Below, piece after piece: positions 39,596 through 52,901 of a stretch of DNA of 64,000 bases (its first letter is position 1; every line of letters starts with the position of its first letter). Under the pieces are notes generated by a model, which was given only the letters and a program-made list of their open reading frames with translations, was not told where the DNA came from and did no database searches. The translations under genes were made by a program, and so were the position numbers. Source of the stretch: Monarcha castaneiventris obscurior (Eukaryota > Chordata > Aves > Passeriformes > Monarchidae); contig JAMPIT010000566.1 in NCBI GenBank assembly GCA_026261815.1, forward strand, positions 29,413,001 through 29,477,000, in the 5' to 3' direction.

Positions 39596-39874
39596 TCACT
39601 GGTTTGGAATGGATATTAACAGTAAGTCAATATATATATGCTTATTGCTGTCTTTAAACTCTTCAGTTCTGTGGTGCTGGTTCAGCCAGTCTAGAAATAT
39701 ACAGCCCCTTTTAAATTTTTGATCAGTTTCTAAAACTTTTTTTGATTCTTGATAAAGAAGTCTGGAATTTAAGGCTTCAGCCCATAAAATTTCACCAGAG
39801 ATTGGTATTGAAACTGTTACTAGTTTTTCATTCCATGGAAAATGTCTCTTGTGCAGCTGTAATGCTTCTCTCAC
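39596..39874 (-). pseudogene. Possible Tigger/pogo-like transposase relic
   Basis: A 92-codon minus-strand frame contains PISGEILWAEAL, followed about 20 residues later by KFKRGCIFLDWLNQHHR. This layout resembles the second helix-turn-helix (CENP-B/Tc5 type) of Tigger, pogo and Jerky-family proteins. In those families a P[IV]SG-x-[IL] helix precedes an aromatic residue, a W and a basic R/H-rich helix. The usual glycine-tryptophan pair is replaced by DW. The frame has no catalytic DDE region and no intact upstream domain, so if real it is a short inactive fossil. The assignment rests on motif memory alone. A chance frame is the main alternative. Confidence 0.3.
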
Positions 39875-42800
39875 CCTGTATCAGGAGCAATCCTATAAAA
39901 TCACTCCCGCATTTTATTTTGTAGTAATGCAGTTATCAAAGAAGACAACTTTACAATAGTCCTTACAATTATCTGTAATCCTTCAGAACAATTTCCAAAT
40001 GTATTCACCAGACAAAATATGAAATAAAACTATTTGAGCCTGATACTGCCCTGACTGTACATATGCACCTCTCCCTTAGAATCAAGTTAGGTCCACTTGC
40101 ATTAGATTTTCTTTCATATTGTCCCCCCCTAATAAAAGAGAATATTGATGACAGAACTACCATCATCAGGGCATGAGCTTTAATTTTCAAAGGGAACAAT
40201 ACTTTTTTCACATCTATATAAACACATGAAGAATTTTTTCATCTACATGTTCTGTGGTCAGTAGTGCTATAGGAATCGTTCTGCTATTATGCAGTTTATA
40301 AACCTCTCTGATGATTTTATTATGTTAAATAAGGGATAATTTTAAATACCAAGCAATTTAAAGCTAACCCTGTGAGATATCCAGAGTTTAGAGAACTGTA
40401 TCATACACCATCAGCAGTTTTGGTGGCAGTTTTGCTTTTTGGGGGGATGAAGGGAAGTACAGAAAGGTCAAAGACTATATCATGGGGTTGCAGAGGGAGG
40501 TCGGTGGGGTCAGAAGGATTTGCTGCTTTCACAAAGGACACTGCAATCAGTAATCTGCTGTCATGCTGCATGTACTGCTCTTTAAGCACATTTGACACTG
40601 ATGCATGGGAAGCAATCTGAGCAGGGACCTAAAAAAGGCAGTTACTTCAAACATGTGAATAGTGCACAGGAGTGATGATGTGAAGATAGATTTAAGACCA
40701 AAATAAACACCAAATCAAAAAGAAGAAAACACTAATTACCACTATAGATGGCAAGCCACTTACACAAATGATGCTAGAACAAACTCACTCCAATTATAAA
40801 ATTAATATAATTAATCTCATCACAATCCAAATGAAAAGTTGGAAAATCAAGAAGCTGCAGATATTGCCTGACTACTGTCAGACACTGCCTACCTGAATGA
40901 GCATCCACCCATTTCATTTGATTCATTTATCTAAAGACTTTGCCTCCTGCAAGCCACATCAACCCGAAAATTTAAATATATGGTTAGCAATGATGTTTGA
41001 GTAAGTAAATAAGAAAGGATATGAGAGTTCAGAATTCGAGCTAATCTACAGAACCCAAAAATACTGTGGGTTTATGTGGATGATTTTCAAATGGACATTA
41101 GATCAGTCACAAGGGCTCAGGCTTCCCCCAGCCCAGCACTAATTGCAGCCCTGCCATTAGGGTTTTAATTGAATGTCAGTGATGGGAGAGGAGGAGTCAA
41201 TGCCTCCAGGAGTGGAACACTGACTCCCCTGGCCTGGCTCATCCTTGAGTCCCTAGCCAGATGGGCTTGTATCCTAATGCAGCCACTTACTTCTTACATC
41301 ACAGACATAGATACTCACCTGAGCTGAATTCATCTACCCAGACAAAGCCCACTATTTAAACAACAATCTATCTGGACATAAATGAGTTTATTTGACATCT
41401 TTCTCTTTTTTGTACCTCCATTAAGTATGAAATATTTTCACAGACATTTGCTCAGACTCCCCTGTTGACACATTGCTCTACCATGTGTCACACCAATATC
41501 TTGCCATGTTGATATGACTGTTGTCAGAAGTATGACATGGCATATACAGCTGAGAAATGACAGTTGATGCGAAGAGATGTACATTTACATCCTTTGGGAG
41601 GGGAGTCTGAGAGCATTTCCCTTTCATATATGAAAATTTAAAAAAAAAACTCTTTAAGAATGTACACAGAATTCTGTGCTTATATATGAAAATATTATGT
41701 GGGTTTTTTCAACAGAGTATTTATGGGGGTTTTTTGTTCCCTTGTGAAAACAGTAAATGTGCCTGAAACCAGCCCAGAGCGCAGGCTCAGACTGATCGAG
41801 ATGCCCAAAGGTGAGTGCCTGAAAAAGCCCTGGAGAGCTGCCCCTGGGCATGTTTCCCACAAGGAGTGTGAAGGATGAAGGCCTAACACCACAAGAATCA
41901 CTGGTTTTATTGGGGATAAGGTTTTCTTCCTGACTTCTGCAAGCAAATTTACGTAGTGTTTCTTTTAATCCTTTTCTTTTTTTTTGATTGTAGTAAATTT
42001 CTGAACTTTCCAAGTCCCCAAAGGTATTTGCTACTATAGACTAGGCTGCAAGCTTTAAAGTCAGCCAAACCAGATCTCTATTTTAAGTTGGCAGAAGCAC
42101 AGATGCCTTGTTTTTCAAGTCACTTTCATGGCTTAATGCTCCCAGTCAAAAGTGACACATCTCACTCTTCCGGTCACACAAACAGATTTTTTAAAAGCTC
42201 AAAACTGCAGCAAAGATTTGGGAGGGCAAGGGTCACTCTACCTCATTGTCTCAGCAAAAAGGGTATTTGTATTGATTCTGTCCTTAAGGGTAATTGAATT
42301 AAAATAATTTCACTCATCCCTATTCCCTCTGTTGTGAGCCCTATCAGATGACACATTTGACATGGAGAAATGCACGTTGCTTGTTACTCAGCAGCACTCA
42401 AAATGCCTAACAGTGCCAGACTGTAGCTGGGTGAAATCTGAATGTTTCAAGGGACCATTATTACTAATGGTTTTTTTTATTAGAAATCAAATAAAAATGG
42501 TAGAAATGTAAAGTGCAAGGAAGAGACACACAGAAGTTTGTGAATAACATTAAAGAATAATGTTACCGTTTTATGAGATACTTTTGTCAGGTTACAGCTC
42601 ATCACACAATAGGCACTGAGAATTCTCAAAAACATCCAAGCATCTCAGAAATGCAGTGTAGACTTCCAAACTGAAAAATGGCTTCAGCAGTCTATTTAAA
42701 ATATCTGGTTAAAATACACCGACCCCCATGATGCAGTCTTGCTGTTAAGTGACAAGAGAAAATGTAAAAGGCCAGGAACAGAATCCAGTGAGGCTGCAGC

Positions 42801-45800
42801 ATCCCTTGAAAATATTTATCTGTCAATACCTACATCAGCCCTCTGCTAAGGGATCCCATCTTGGGGTATAGCCTCACCCTCTCAGACACTGCATGAATAC
42901 CCACGAGGAACCAGCTCTCCTGAATGGAGGCTGAGGCTGAGGCCAGCATCTGAAAATGTGCACTATTCACTTTTGAGTGCCTAAAGAGTTTCAGATACAT
43001 TATGTGCCTGTAGTCCCAAATCACTAAATACATTTTAAAATTTCATAACAAAAGGCAGAGATGCTTCACTGCAGTGCAAAAAACAGAGCTGAAAGGCTGT
43101 TACAGCTTCACGCCGCTGCCACTCATGGAGCTGTTAAGAACTAAATTATACAGAAGCCACTCTAAACCTCCTTAGTACAGATGAGTAAAATAATACTCTC
43201 TTCAGTATAGTCGCTTGCATATTTCAGCAATACCAAGAAAAACAAGTTCTTTCCTGTCATTTGTTAAAATTTGCAGTGAACCCAGGCAGAAATCCACATT
43301 AAACAGCAGGACTATCTTTACCAGTACACTGTCACTGTTGCTTGGACAATATAGGCAAAAAATATTTCCCAAGAATTTACAAGACTTATGTCAACCTGCC
43401 ACCTATTTTTCTTCGAAAACAGGATGGAAAGCTCTACTCTATTATTACAACTTCTCCTTCATAGGTGCAGGTATAATTATTGGAACCAAACTCACATTTT
43501 CACAGTCACTCTGCAAATGCACATCTTCTTGTCATTGTTAATACATAGGACATGTATCAAGTTGTATTTATATTCTTCTTCCTGAAATTTAACATACTTA
43601 CAGAAAACACCCTACTGCGAGGATGTGAGGAACTTGTGAAAGTAAAGGAATCAGACCAACTCTGGCTGTTTAGAGACCCATGAACCATTCTGGTACCTGG
43701 AGAAAATCCAGTAAGGGAAGGAATAACGGGATCTTCTGCAATGTACTCTTGCTCTCAAGAGAGGGAACATTTACCCCATCTCTTAATTGGGAATCTCCAA
43801 CATATAATCTAAGTTTCTGTAGGTCTGTGATTGCCTCAATACTCTTATCAATCCTAAAGCCCTTAAAATCAGTATGTACTTCATTTACCTAATCTTTGGC
43901 TGGGGGTACTATGTACTTTTTTGATACAGCCACAAAGGGGCACACAGCCAATCTCATTTAGGTGCTAAATCAATCCCTTCATCGCTTTCACATTATTCTG
44001 CTTATGATACATAACTTTGGAAAGAAATGAGAAACTGTACCATGCTTAGACATTTTTAGATGCAAAAGTAGCAATATGATGTCTAATAACAGGAACATTA
44101 TGTGATCACTAGGTGTAACCAAACAATTTCACAATTAAGAAAATGTCATATCTATCATAAGGCTTTCTCTTATCATTTTGTACTGGTAAGTGAATCTAAC
44201 AATTCAGTGTTAAAATAAAAAAAAAGAAAGGAAAATAGCTACTGATTAAATAGCTGAAAATGTAAAAGGCAAAATAGATTTGTCACTTCTAACATTATGT
44301 ATGGATATTCTCCCATTTAAACACCAACTCTACTACTAAGTTTATTATCCATAGAAATCAGCTTCTTGGCTTGTGAAGATGAAAGCTAAAGTATTCCTGC
44401 ATCTATTTATCCTGCAGATTTTTCAGATGTTTGAGTTTGTTTGTTTGCTTCCTCAGGTGGTGCTGCATTCACCTTCAGTAACACGGGTGCTCGGGAAAAT
44501 CTAACACAGGCTACAATAGTAAATGCTGAAGAGTGATGCCATGCGTCTGTTGGGTTGCTTGGAATGGTTGTGGGCAGCTGATGCTGTGGCTGTAGGATGG
44601 CTCTGGCTGTACTGATGCACAGGCCACAGGAACAGCTGCAGCAGATGAGCCACGGTGTCACCCAGGCTGGGGACCTGTCTCTGGCAGCAGCAGCAGTGAG
44701 TAACTGGGAAGAGTCTGCTACACACGAGAGAGCCCAGAGAGGACGTAGCCCCTCAGCTTGCAGCACCTGGTGTCTAAGGGACTGTGTTATGCAATTTAAC
44801 AATTGCTGTAACCTGAGAGTGGTTTTGACCTCCACAGATCCCATGGAAGAGTTGTATGGCATCATTTCATCTGGTTACTAAAAAAGTGTTTTCTTTAGTC
44901 ATTTCAAGAGACATCATAGTTCTTCTTCTTTGAGAAAGAACAAATTGTTGCTGCTCATTAACCCCCTTCCTGCCTTGTCATATTCCCTTTGCAGTTGCCT
45001 TTTCCCAAGCCCTTCTAGGACTCCCCCAATTCAGGCATGGACAGGGCCTGGTTCTGGTTTTCTCAACAAATAAAATTTCTTTTACACATGCAGACATTAA
45101 ATTTTATGTCATTTCACTGATCAGTAGAGTATGTGTGCAGTTCACTGCATGCTATTATCTTTCTGTTACTCTCTGAATCATCATCACATTTGATGTATCT
45201 TGAGACTGTGATGACACTTTTTTATTAACAGCAAACTTCATCATCCCACTGTTCATCCCCTCTTTGGAAAACAGGGAAATATGTTGAGAGAATACTCCTT
45301 CCATTTACAAGACTGGCTGTTTGGTTTCAAGCCAGTCTCCTAATATAACTACTCTCCCACACCGAAATTTTTGGCAGTATAATCAGCATAGAAATCAAAT
45401 GTGAATATCTATCACCCTTATGTTTCTTGTAGCTATACTAGACAGCTAGGAGGCTTTTTGCTTCTTCAAGGAAGGACTCCAGAAAGTCAAGGTCCTTTGA
45501 TTAACTTCTTGCAAGTGTAGAGACCTTCTATTTCCAGCCTTATTGAGTGAGAACAGAAGATGCTCATCAGTAGCTAGAATATTTTATATTACCTGAAGTC
45601 AGCTGTCAAGTCTAAGCCAAGTCATTTAGATGACCTCTATCATCAGGAGGAGAATGGGTTCTCCAGAAGATGATTCATTTCACTCTTGGATAGACATTAT
45701 GAATGATCCCATGGAAGGGCATATCCACCTTCACTGAAATAAAGGGATCCAGATAATTTGATTAGAAGACTAAACTGTACATGGATAGTGCAGTGATTCT

Positions 45801-47293
45801 CACCATATATGCTTGCAGTGCAAGAAATATCACTGGAGATAGATATAACAGAATCACCTTAAAGCATAATTTGGAGTAAAAGGAAATTGTGCTAGGAGCA
45901 GCAGCTCTAATACAGGTGAGTGCAGCTCTGTGACCTCACACGTCTTCCTCCAGTACCCTCATAACTGTTCTCTCCCATCACTGTCTCTTTTTCCCTGACT
46001 GACTGAAATGCAGCCCACACCACATCCTGTACCACAATCCACACATACCAACTGGCAGGTCAGTATGAGCGTGCTGTCAGGGACTGGCACAGTGGCCAGA
46101 AAGCAGTGCTCTTGATCCTAAACTGATGTCTTTCCTGGTTGGAATTTGTTCCTTTTCCTCTACTCCACTGCATAGTTTTGTATATATATAAAAATAGTAG
46201 GAACCCCATGTTCCCACTGAGATGCAACTGAAGTTATAGAATGGATTTCAGAGTTACAAACACAGTTGCATAAGCCTTATTTCACTGGGAAGTCGAGCAA
46301 AAAAAAGTATGTCTCAAGTGTAATAAACAATATATTTCCAACATTATCTGTCATGTATTCTCCTTCCATCCTTTTCCTATTGTGCCCTCTTTTCAGAAAG
46401 CCAAGAGGGGTGATTGGCTAGCAAGCCTGTAGAGAGTCTATTAAATACATCTCTAAACTGAGAAATAGGGTCAAGTTTGATCTTGAGTTTTTCTGATAGA
46501 GACTGAATTATTAAAAGCTATTGTCTGCTTTAGAGTGACATTCTGTCTGAACATATTGTACTTTGCACAGTTCATAAAGAAAATCAAATGTAATATAACT
46601 TAAATAAAAATAGCCTCATCTTTGAAGCTGCTAACCCTGTTCATTTAATAATATTTTATACATTCTCCATTCTACTGCTTCCACTGTGTAATTAGTCAGT
46701 CAGATCCCCAGTCTGTGTTTGTGGGCATTTCATGCTGCAGAGGGAAGAGAAAATATTTTATATATACTTAAAAAAAAAAAAAAGCCAATGACAGATGCAG
46801 TTGCAGTTAATGCAAATTGCATTTTATAAAAACAATTCATTTTCAAACAGAAGAGGTTTAAAGTAGTTTCCTCCTCTTTCCAACTTTTTACAAGCTCTTC
46901 AAAACACAATTAGCCAGCATTATTCTCATAACTGCAAACTATAATATCTTAATAAACCCTTCTAATTCATACAGGTGTAATGAAATCACATGTGTTACTT
47001 GGAAGGTAAGTTGATTTCTCTCTCTTGGGAAATTTTTTATATACAAGGGGTTTTTTGTTTGCTTTCTTAGAGTGTCTGACATAATATTTTCACATACATT
47101 TAAATAGATTTATCTGAAGGAGATGTGAACAGGAGGAAAATATTAATCTGTAGAATTTTCCTCCCATGATGCAGCGGAGGGTGTTTGTCCCTTTTTAAAT
47201 ATTTTAGCATATACTTTATTTTTCCCTTTATGTTTGAAAGTTTATGCAATTTGTATTTCCTCCTCAGAAAAGAAATTATTGCTCCATTTCTTT
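39875..47293. other. Unique DNA, no gene seen
   Basis: No supported gene. The GC-richer patch at 44400-44880 gives a 152-codon minus-strand frame and a 94-codon plus-strand frame that overlap, including a short CAG run near 44690. Neither has a recognisable domain. The stretch at about 46480-46740 is AT-rich and non-repetitive and resembles conserved non-coding DNA, as an impression only. An A run of about 13 lies near 46770. A GC-richer patch at 41100-41240 is unassigned. Confidence 0.55.
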
Positions 47294-47319
47294 TGTGTGT
47301 GTGTGTGTGTGTGTGTGTG
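47294..47319. repeat. (TG)13 microsatellite
   Basis: Thirteen uninterrupted TG dinucleotides, continuing into a short interrupted CATATGTGCAT tail. It is the longest pure dinucleotide run I see in the window and is likely length-polymorphic. The histidine/threonine repeat at the start of the antisense frame is its translation. Confidence 0.95.
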
Positions 47320-47989
47320 CATATGTGCATACTCTGTGATTGATTTGGGGTTTTGTTACCTATTAAAAATCAGGTCCAGATTATTTCTTGCTCTGAAATA
47401 AGATATGTACATGAGCAATGAAATTCTGAGATTACAAGAATGTTTTCCTGAATCTCAGAATGTCAGGTTTGCACCATTTCTAGTGTGGTTTTCTAAAATT
47501 CCCCATGCATAGTGGGATTTCATTTCTCCATTATACATGTGTTGTAGAGGCATGGTGGTGTTCTGTCTGTCTTACACACAAGGGAAAACCCTCTGCCTGG
47601 CTGACCTACCCTGCTGCTTAATAACGATGTGCCATTCCAAGGCTTCCTCACACTTTCAGTGCTGGCAAAGAGCTTTTGTCACTCCCTTCATTGTCACTGC
47701 TCCTGCACTCAGCATCTGCAAACTGCAGGCAGCGTGACTGATGTCTTCTGCCGAGTAAGGATCTCTGCCCAGGGAGAAGAAACGAAGGTTCAGAGATTCC
47801 TGGGGATATACTGTTATCACAGGGACATTTTTGAAAGCCCCCACTACTGGACTAGCTGTTTGATATCAAAACTACAAATCCAGTTTACAATGCCAGTGCA
47901 GGAAAAAGTTTCAGATGTCCTCTCCAGGAGACTCCAGGATCACAAAGAATTATTAGATCATATGTCAGTATCACCACCCTCACATGTGA
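47320..47989. other. Unassigned DNA upstream of a CR1 end
   Basis: No gene. A 134-codon plus-strand frame (47629-48033) runs into the CR1 fragment and shows no recognisable domain. Part of about 47880-47990 could be a highly diverged upstream portion of the same CR1, but I could not match it with confidence. Confidence 0.5.
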
Positions 47990-48165
47990 GTCACTGGAAC
48001 AGGTTGCCCAGAGCAGTGGTGGATGCCCCATAACTGGAAGTGTTCAAGGTCAGGTTGGAAGAAGCAACCTTGCCTAATCGCAGGTCCTAGCAGGGTTTTT
48101 GGAACCTGGTGATCATTAAATCTCTTTCAACCCAAATCATTCTATGATTCTACAATTCCATGACT
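47990..48165 (+). repeat. CR1 LINE, 5'-truncated 3' end
   Basis: Begins at 'tcactggaacaggttgccca' and 'gagcagtggtggatgcccca', continues 'ctggaagtgttcaaggtcag' and finishes with 'ctctttcaacccaaatcatt' followed by 'ctatgattctacaattccat'. This is the clearest trace of the characteristic CR1 ATTCTATG terminal repeats in the window. About 175 bp are present, non-coding. Confidence 0.92.
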
Positions 48166-49857
48166 ATTACAAGGGGCTGATCACAGCAGTAAGGAGAGGC
48201 AGACACAGCTTCAGCCTCCAGAACTGGTGGCAGTTCAGGACCTCTACAAACAGAAAGGAAGTAAAACCTTAAAGCAGTGCAAAAACCAAGGCAGACACAA
48301 GAGAAGTGGGAAGACCAGATGCTGCCATGGATGCCTAGCCTCTGGAAATCATGGGCCTCCAGTTCTGTAGATACCAGCACTAGCAGTTTGCAGAGGAGAA
48401 CTGCTCATCTGAACTCTGTTCATTAAAGTCACAGTGTGTCTTTTTAAAAGAAAAAGGTACTGCCTGTTGTGGCATTCCCTCGACTTTATTTAAGTGCATG
48501 CAAGGTATCACTGCATCTGAGGAGCTGCCACATCTGAATTTCATGCATGCTCCCATCTGGCAAAAATATTGACCACAATGGGTGGCTCTGTCCCAGATCA
48601 GGCTCCATGTGTGCATTTGAACACTCTCAGCCCTCCACCAGATACTGACGCAGCTCCCAGCCCACCCTGCAATCCTTCCCTTTGGACTCAGCCCTGTGAC
48701 TACCTCAGCCTTTGCACACACATTCACATTAGGAAACCTTATCACAAAAACCTGTTGGGGAAGAATGTTAAATTTAATGAAGGCCAGATACAGCTTGGCT
48801 ACTATCTATCTTGTAGTTTTGCCTTTTTTGGACACCACAGATTTCATGTCATTTTATTAATTGCCTTTAAAAGCATTCCACCTTCACATACATGGCTTAT
48901 TTTACAGTTGCCTTTTCAAGTACTAAACACAGGATTTCCATACAATTTTAATTTGCCTTTATGGACACAGAAGCAGGCTGAATGCCATTAGGAAATAAAT
49001 AGGTTGCATCATATCAGTAAGTCAGAAATATGAGATATTGTCAGCCTTTCAAGTTGAGAACTTTGTGCATGTCTGCAGGAATAAAAGAAAATAGAAACTG
49101 AGCTCAAAGTGCCCCATGAGGGTGTTGGCATTCCTGCACAGAGCTGCCATGCCACCCACTCTCCACACACACCCCAAAAAAGAAAGGGAGGGAAGTGGGG
49201 AGCCTGAACCCAGTGTGTCCTGTGGGACTCAGAGAATATTGTCACACCATTCAAACCAATAACCCTCTGCAAGACACTGCAGCAGTGCATTGAGGGATGT
49301 GGTGTCAAGAAACACATGAGGCAACAAAAAAAATATCATTTGTTATCTTTATGGGTTCTCAGTGCTCCTAAGAATGGCAGCTTGAAATTACGGAGGAGAG
49401 AGCAGGGCACAGAGAAGAGGGATGAAGGACTGGAAAAAACACACAACTTTTGTGTTGCTCTATCTTCAGTTTTGCAGACACTGCTCTTCCACTGGAAATT
49501 AAAAATTATTTCTGAGATCCCCTTTTCTTGCTCCAGCCAGGTTGCTGTCCCACTATTATAACTCTCAAGATTTCTAAAGGATAATTAGACCTACATTTTA
49601 AAAAATCATAGAGTTGAAAGCTTTAAGGCAAAAAACTACATGTATTTTGAACAAAATACTCTAAAGCACAAGAGTTTGAAATTACAATTTCAAATTATTT
49701 CACTGTTGTCTTAATTTTCCTTTAGCCTAAATGTTGCTTCTAACATCTTCCTATTCATGATACCACTGAGCTAGAACTTTAGTTAAAAAAATAATAGCTT
49801 TACCCAGTGGAAATATATCTTCTAAAAATTTCCCTAGACAAACTTGACATAGTGAAA
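48166..49857. other. Unique DNA, no gene seen
   Basis: No supported gene. Frames of 102-140 codons at 48380-48991 and 49009-49317 lie in a moderately GC-rich patch. They overlap on opposite strands and have no motif, which is the pattern expected by chance. Confidence 0.55.
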
Positions 49858-49902
49858 AACTTCAGGACTTCAGAACTTCAGAAAAAAACTTCAAGGACTT
49901 TT
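49858..49902. repeat. Degenerate ACTTCAGR tandem repeat
   Basis: Four to five imperfect units (acttcaggacttcagaactt and onward to 'cttcaaggactt') in about 45 bp. Short cryptic minisatellite. Confidence 0.7.
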
Positions 49903-51164
49903 AAGATTTGGTATTTTTAGTAAGAAACAAAACCACTTGAAACATTGCCTCTGGCTTTAAAATTCACCAGGAAAAATTATATTAAGACTAAAAAGCATAA
50001 TATACTCTATGAGGAAACACATTGTATGTTTAAATGATTGTATGAAATATTTCATTAATTTATTTTTTAGATTTTCTGTTAAAAATGCATGAAAAGCTAC
50101 ACAAAACATAAAACACACACTGCACATAATGTCACAGTAAATATTTAAAAATTATCTCCATTCACCCTATTAGAAGGCATCTCTTATTTAGCAGCCATTC
50201 CAGAGCAAGTCTTCTGCTAATGTACAGCAGTGAAAAGGAACCTTCTCCAGTCCTTCCCTAAGCTCACTTCCACCTCTTTCATACTCTCTAGCCTGGCTCC
50301 CAAAGGTCTACAGCCCAGAAGCCTCCATGGAGTCTCCCTGGCACACACTTAACAAACCCCTTATGCATCGCTGGCTCTTGTCAGGACCCCAAAAAGACCC
50401 ATTTGTCAGTCCTCTGGGAGACCCTCTCCATTTCTTGGCAGATGGTGTGCTGTGGACACTGTGAGCTATGATCTGAGGCTGACTCTACTCAGCAGCCTCC
50501 ACCTTGTCAGAGGACTTCACCACCTGCCCTTTGATGTCCTGAAAGCATCAGTGTTTCTGCAGCTGCTCTGACTTTAGTTAAAGAGTTCATTCCTTTCTAT
50601 CCAATTGTTCAGTGAAAGTTTTCACCCATCGAGAGAATCTTTTTTCTGCAATCCTGCAAACTTTTACAGTCACTCTGGAACAAAAACAGTGTTTTTCATT
50701 AGACAGATAGTTTGCAAGTTCCTACAGTGTTGAAAATTATGGAAGTTGAAAAATCTACCAGGGTGGTGAACTGGACATAGAAAAAAGTCTGTTTATAAAT
50801 TGAATAACTTTTTCTGAGAAGAGCCAAGGGGGATGGGCAGGGATGGGCTGCACTGCATGGTGAAGGGCAAGGGAGAAAGCTCCATGCATCAGTCTCCAAC
50901 AGCCTTCCCAGGACAGCAAAAGGTTGGAAATACACATTTATCTCAATGGCCCAAATAACCCATCAATTTATACTAAAATAGCTGCTGAGTGAGGACTTTC
51001 AGGTGACAGCGTCCAAGCGCTCCTGCCTGGCATGGAAAAGCTGGAGTGCTGACTTGACAGGTCTGTGGGAACCTTGCCCAGCTTCCTAAGAAAGTGCCCA
51101 TTGTCACCAGCCATGATCAGCAACTGCAGCCCAGTCCTCTCAGCAACTGACCTAGGTTACAATA
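49903..51164. other. Unique DNA, no gene seen
   Basis: No gene. The stretch 50160-50560 is GC-richer than its surroundings and unassigned. No element ends or open frame of interest are seen. Confidence 0.55.
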
Positions 51165-51700
51165 TAGATGTATTCTATGACCACCAGCTGTGGGCCATTA
51201 GCTGTTATCTCCTGCTATGACCCACCCCTGATAACAGAAAATGGGCCAGCAAGAAACCACTGCATGGCTCATGGACTTATCTCATCCTATTGTGAGATGC
51301 TCCACCCAGGAGGGAGGAGCCAAGCATTCCCACCTGGATATAACCTGGCCTTGGAGCTGCCTCAGTCAGTCTTGTCTACTGGGTTCCCAGAGGATAAGAG
51401 CTACCACTGGACCTTCAGCTGGAGAACAGACCTTCCATAGGATCACTGCTTCAACTGAGCTACTTCATCTGGACTGCTACCACCACCCTAACAGGGTGTC
51501 AGGTTGTATCTGACTTTGTCAGTGCTTTTTTTTCCTCTTTCCCTTGTATTATTTCACTTATTTTTAATTTTTTTCCTATTGAATTTTAACCCTGACTTGG
51601 GATCTCCCACTGGTTTGTTTTCAAAACAATACCACAACCAAGATGAAGAAATGGTAAAAATGGAAATGGAAAGCCTGGGAATGGTACTACCCTGACTGAA
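51165..51700 (+). mobile_element. ERV solo LTR-like fragment (bird)
   Basis: The block order fits the LTRs of a common songbird endogenous retrovirus group: 'gctgtgggccattagctgtt', 'atctcctgctatgacccacc', then 'gatgctccacccaggaggga', 'ggagccaagcattcccacct', a TATA-like box (TATAA, 51339-51343) in 'ggatataacctggcc', and further on 'gtcaggttgtatctgacttt' before a T-rich stretch. The TATA-like box and the block order give the plus orientation. No internal viral genes are seen, so it is a solo LTR or a truncated copy. The boundaries are approximate because I could not identify clean TG...CA ends or a target-site duplication. The subfamily is not assigned. Confidence 0.65.
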
Positions 51701-52901
51701 ACTGAGCCAGAAAAATGGCTTCATATTCCTTTTCGTTCTTTTCCTTTCCACTACTATTCTCCCAGTAGGTCTGCTGCAGAGGGACTGGTGGCACTGCTGT
51801 ATGAAAAACTGCCTGGTAATGGTGCTGGAATTATTTGCTTGCAAATACGTGAACCACAAACGGTGGAAACTGAATCCTGAGAACAGCTCAGATCCTGACA
51901 CCATCAATGTTTCAGTTTGACCTCGGCACATGCTCTGCAATGCACTGAGTGCAGTGACTGAAAACCAAGCACATAACCCTGAGGCTGTTGCTGCAATTTG
52001 GAAGCACTGACAAAGTTGCCATAGAGCAGATGTCAACTACTCTTCCAGTGTCAGCAACTTCAGGAGAAAGGGGGCGTGTGGTCCTCAGCATTTTATTGAA
52101 GAGAACATCTTGTTTTCTGTCCACTAACACTCAAAGTTGTGGTAGCAGAAGAAATACAGGGAAGAGCCATGGGCCAGGTACAGTCATAAAAAGAATAATC
52201 TCCTTCCTATTATCACTAAAAAGAGATCATTAAGACATTTTTAATTTTCTTGGCAAAGACAAAAGGTTGAGTCCTCTGACGATATATATCATTGGTACTG
52301 ACCGATTTACAACACTTTAAGAGAAAGTATTTGGCCAGGTCAATAAAATGTATGGCTGTCAAAGATGTAAATTGGGAATTCATGAAACCAGCACTGCTCT
52401 CAGGGAAGGTAGAGAGTGCGGGAAGTACTTGGCTGGCCAGTGTTTGGTTTCCACACACAGTGAGCTCTGCCATCAATGTGCCCTAACAATAAATAATGGT
52501 GTTTGTCGATACACATGAGTAGAACCTTAAAGAAGTATGAAGTCTGAAGTCATTAAGTGTTATTGTGTTACAGAGCACAGCAGAGTGCATACGCTTCTGT
52601 ATTTATATTTCTGCCTACAGTCAATAAATCAGAATCTGTCACACCTGCATTATCCAAGCCATCTGCTTTACCACATTAAAAAAAAATGAGTAGGTGGGAA
52701 AAAACTTATGATAGCTTCTTTTTTTTTTCCTGTTGCTAGAGAAACCAATTCTTTAAAGTATTTTCTGATGTCTGAAAAGGAAGCTGTCATGTTCCCCTTC
52801 CCCCGCAAAAAGCCTGAAATGGTCTGTGTTTTATGATAGTCCAATAGCTGGTGGAAGAAGAGGAGAAGAAATCAAAAGCACTGATTTTTCCACCTCTTCA
52901 G
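51701..52901. other. Unassigned DNA, no gene seen
   Basis: The longest frame of the whole window (160 codons, minus, 52036 to 51554) lies partly here and partly antisense to the LTR. It has no recognisable domain and is judged a chance frame. An A run lies near 52680 and a T run near 52720. Confidence 0.5.

Noticed and set aside
44407..44865. 152-codon minus-strand frame, overlapped by a 94-codon plus-strand frame
   Set aside because: Both frames sit in a GC-richer patch where stop codons are rarer. Neither shows a recognisable domain, and two real genes on opposite strands over the same bases is unlikely.
47629..48033. 134-codon plus-strand frame
   Set aside because: Its C-terminal part translates a CR1 3' end, and the remainder has no recognisable protein features.
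51554..52036. Longest open frame of the window (160 codons, minus strand)
   Set aside because: It runs antisense through part of an LTR-like fragment, has no domain, signal or motif, and its low-complexity C-terminal end (FNRKKIKNK) is the complement of the LTR's T-rich stretch.
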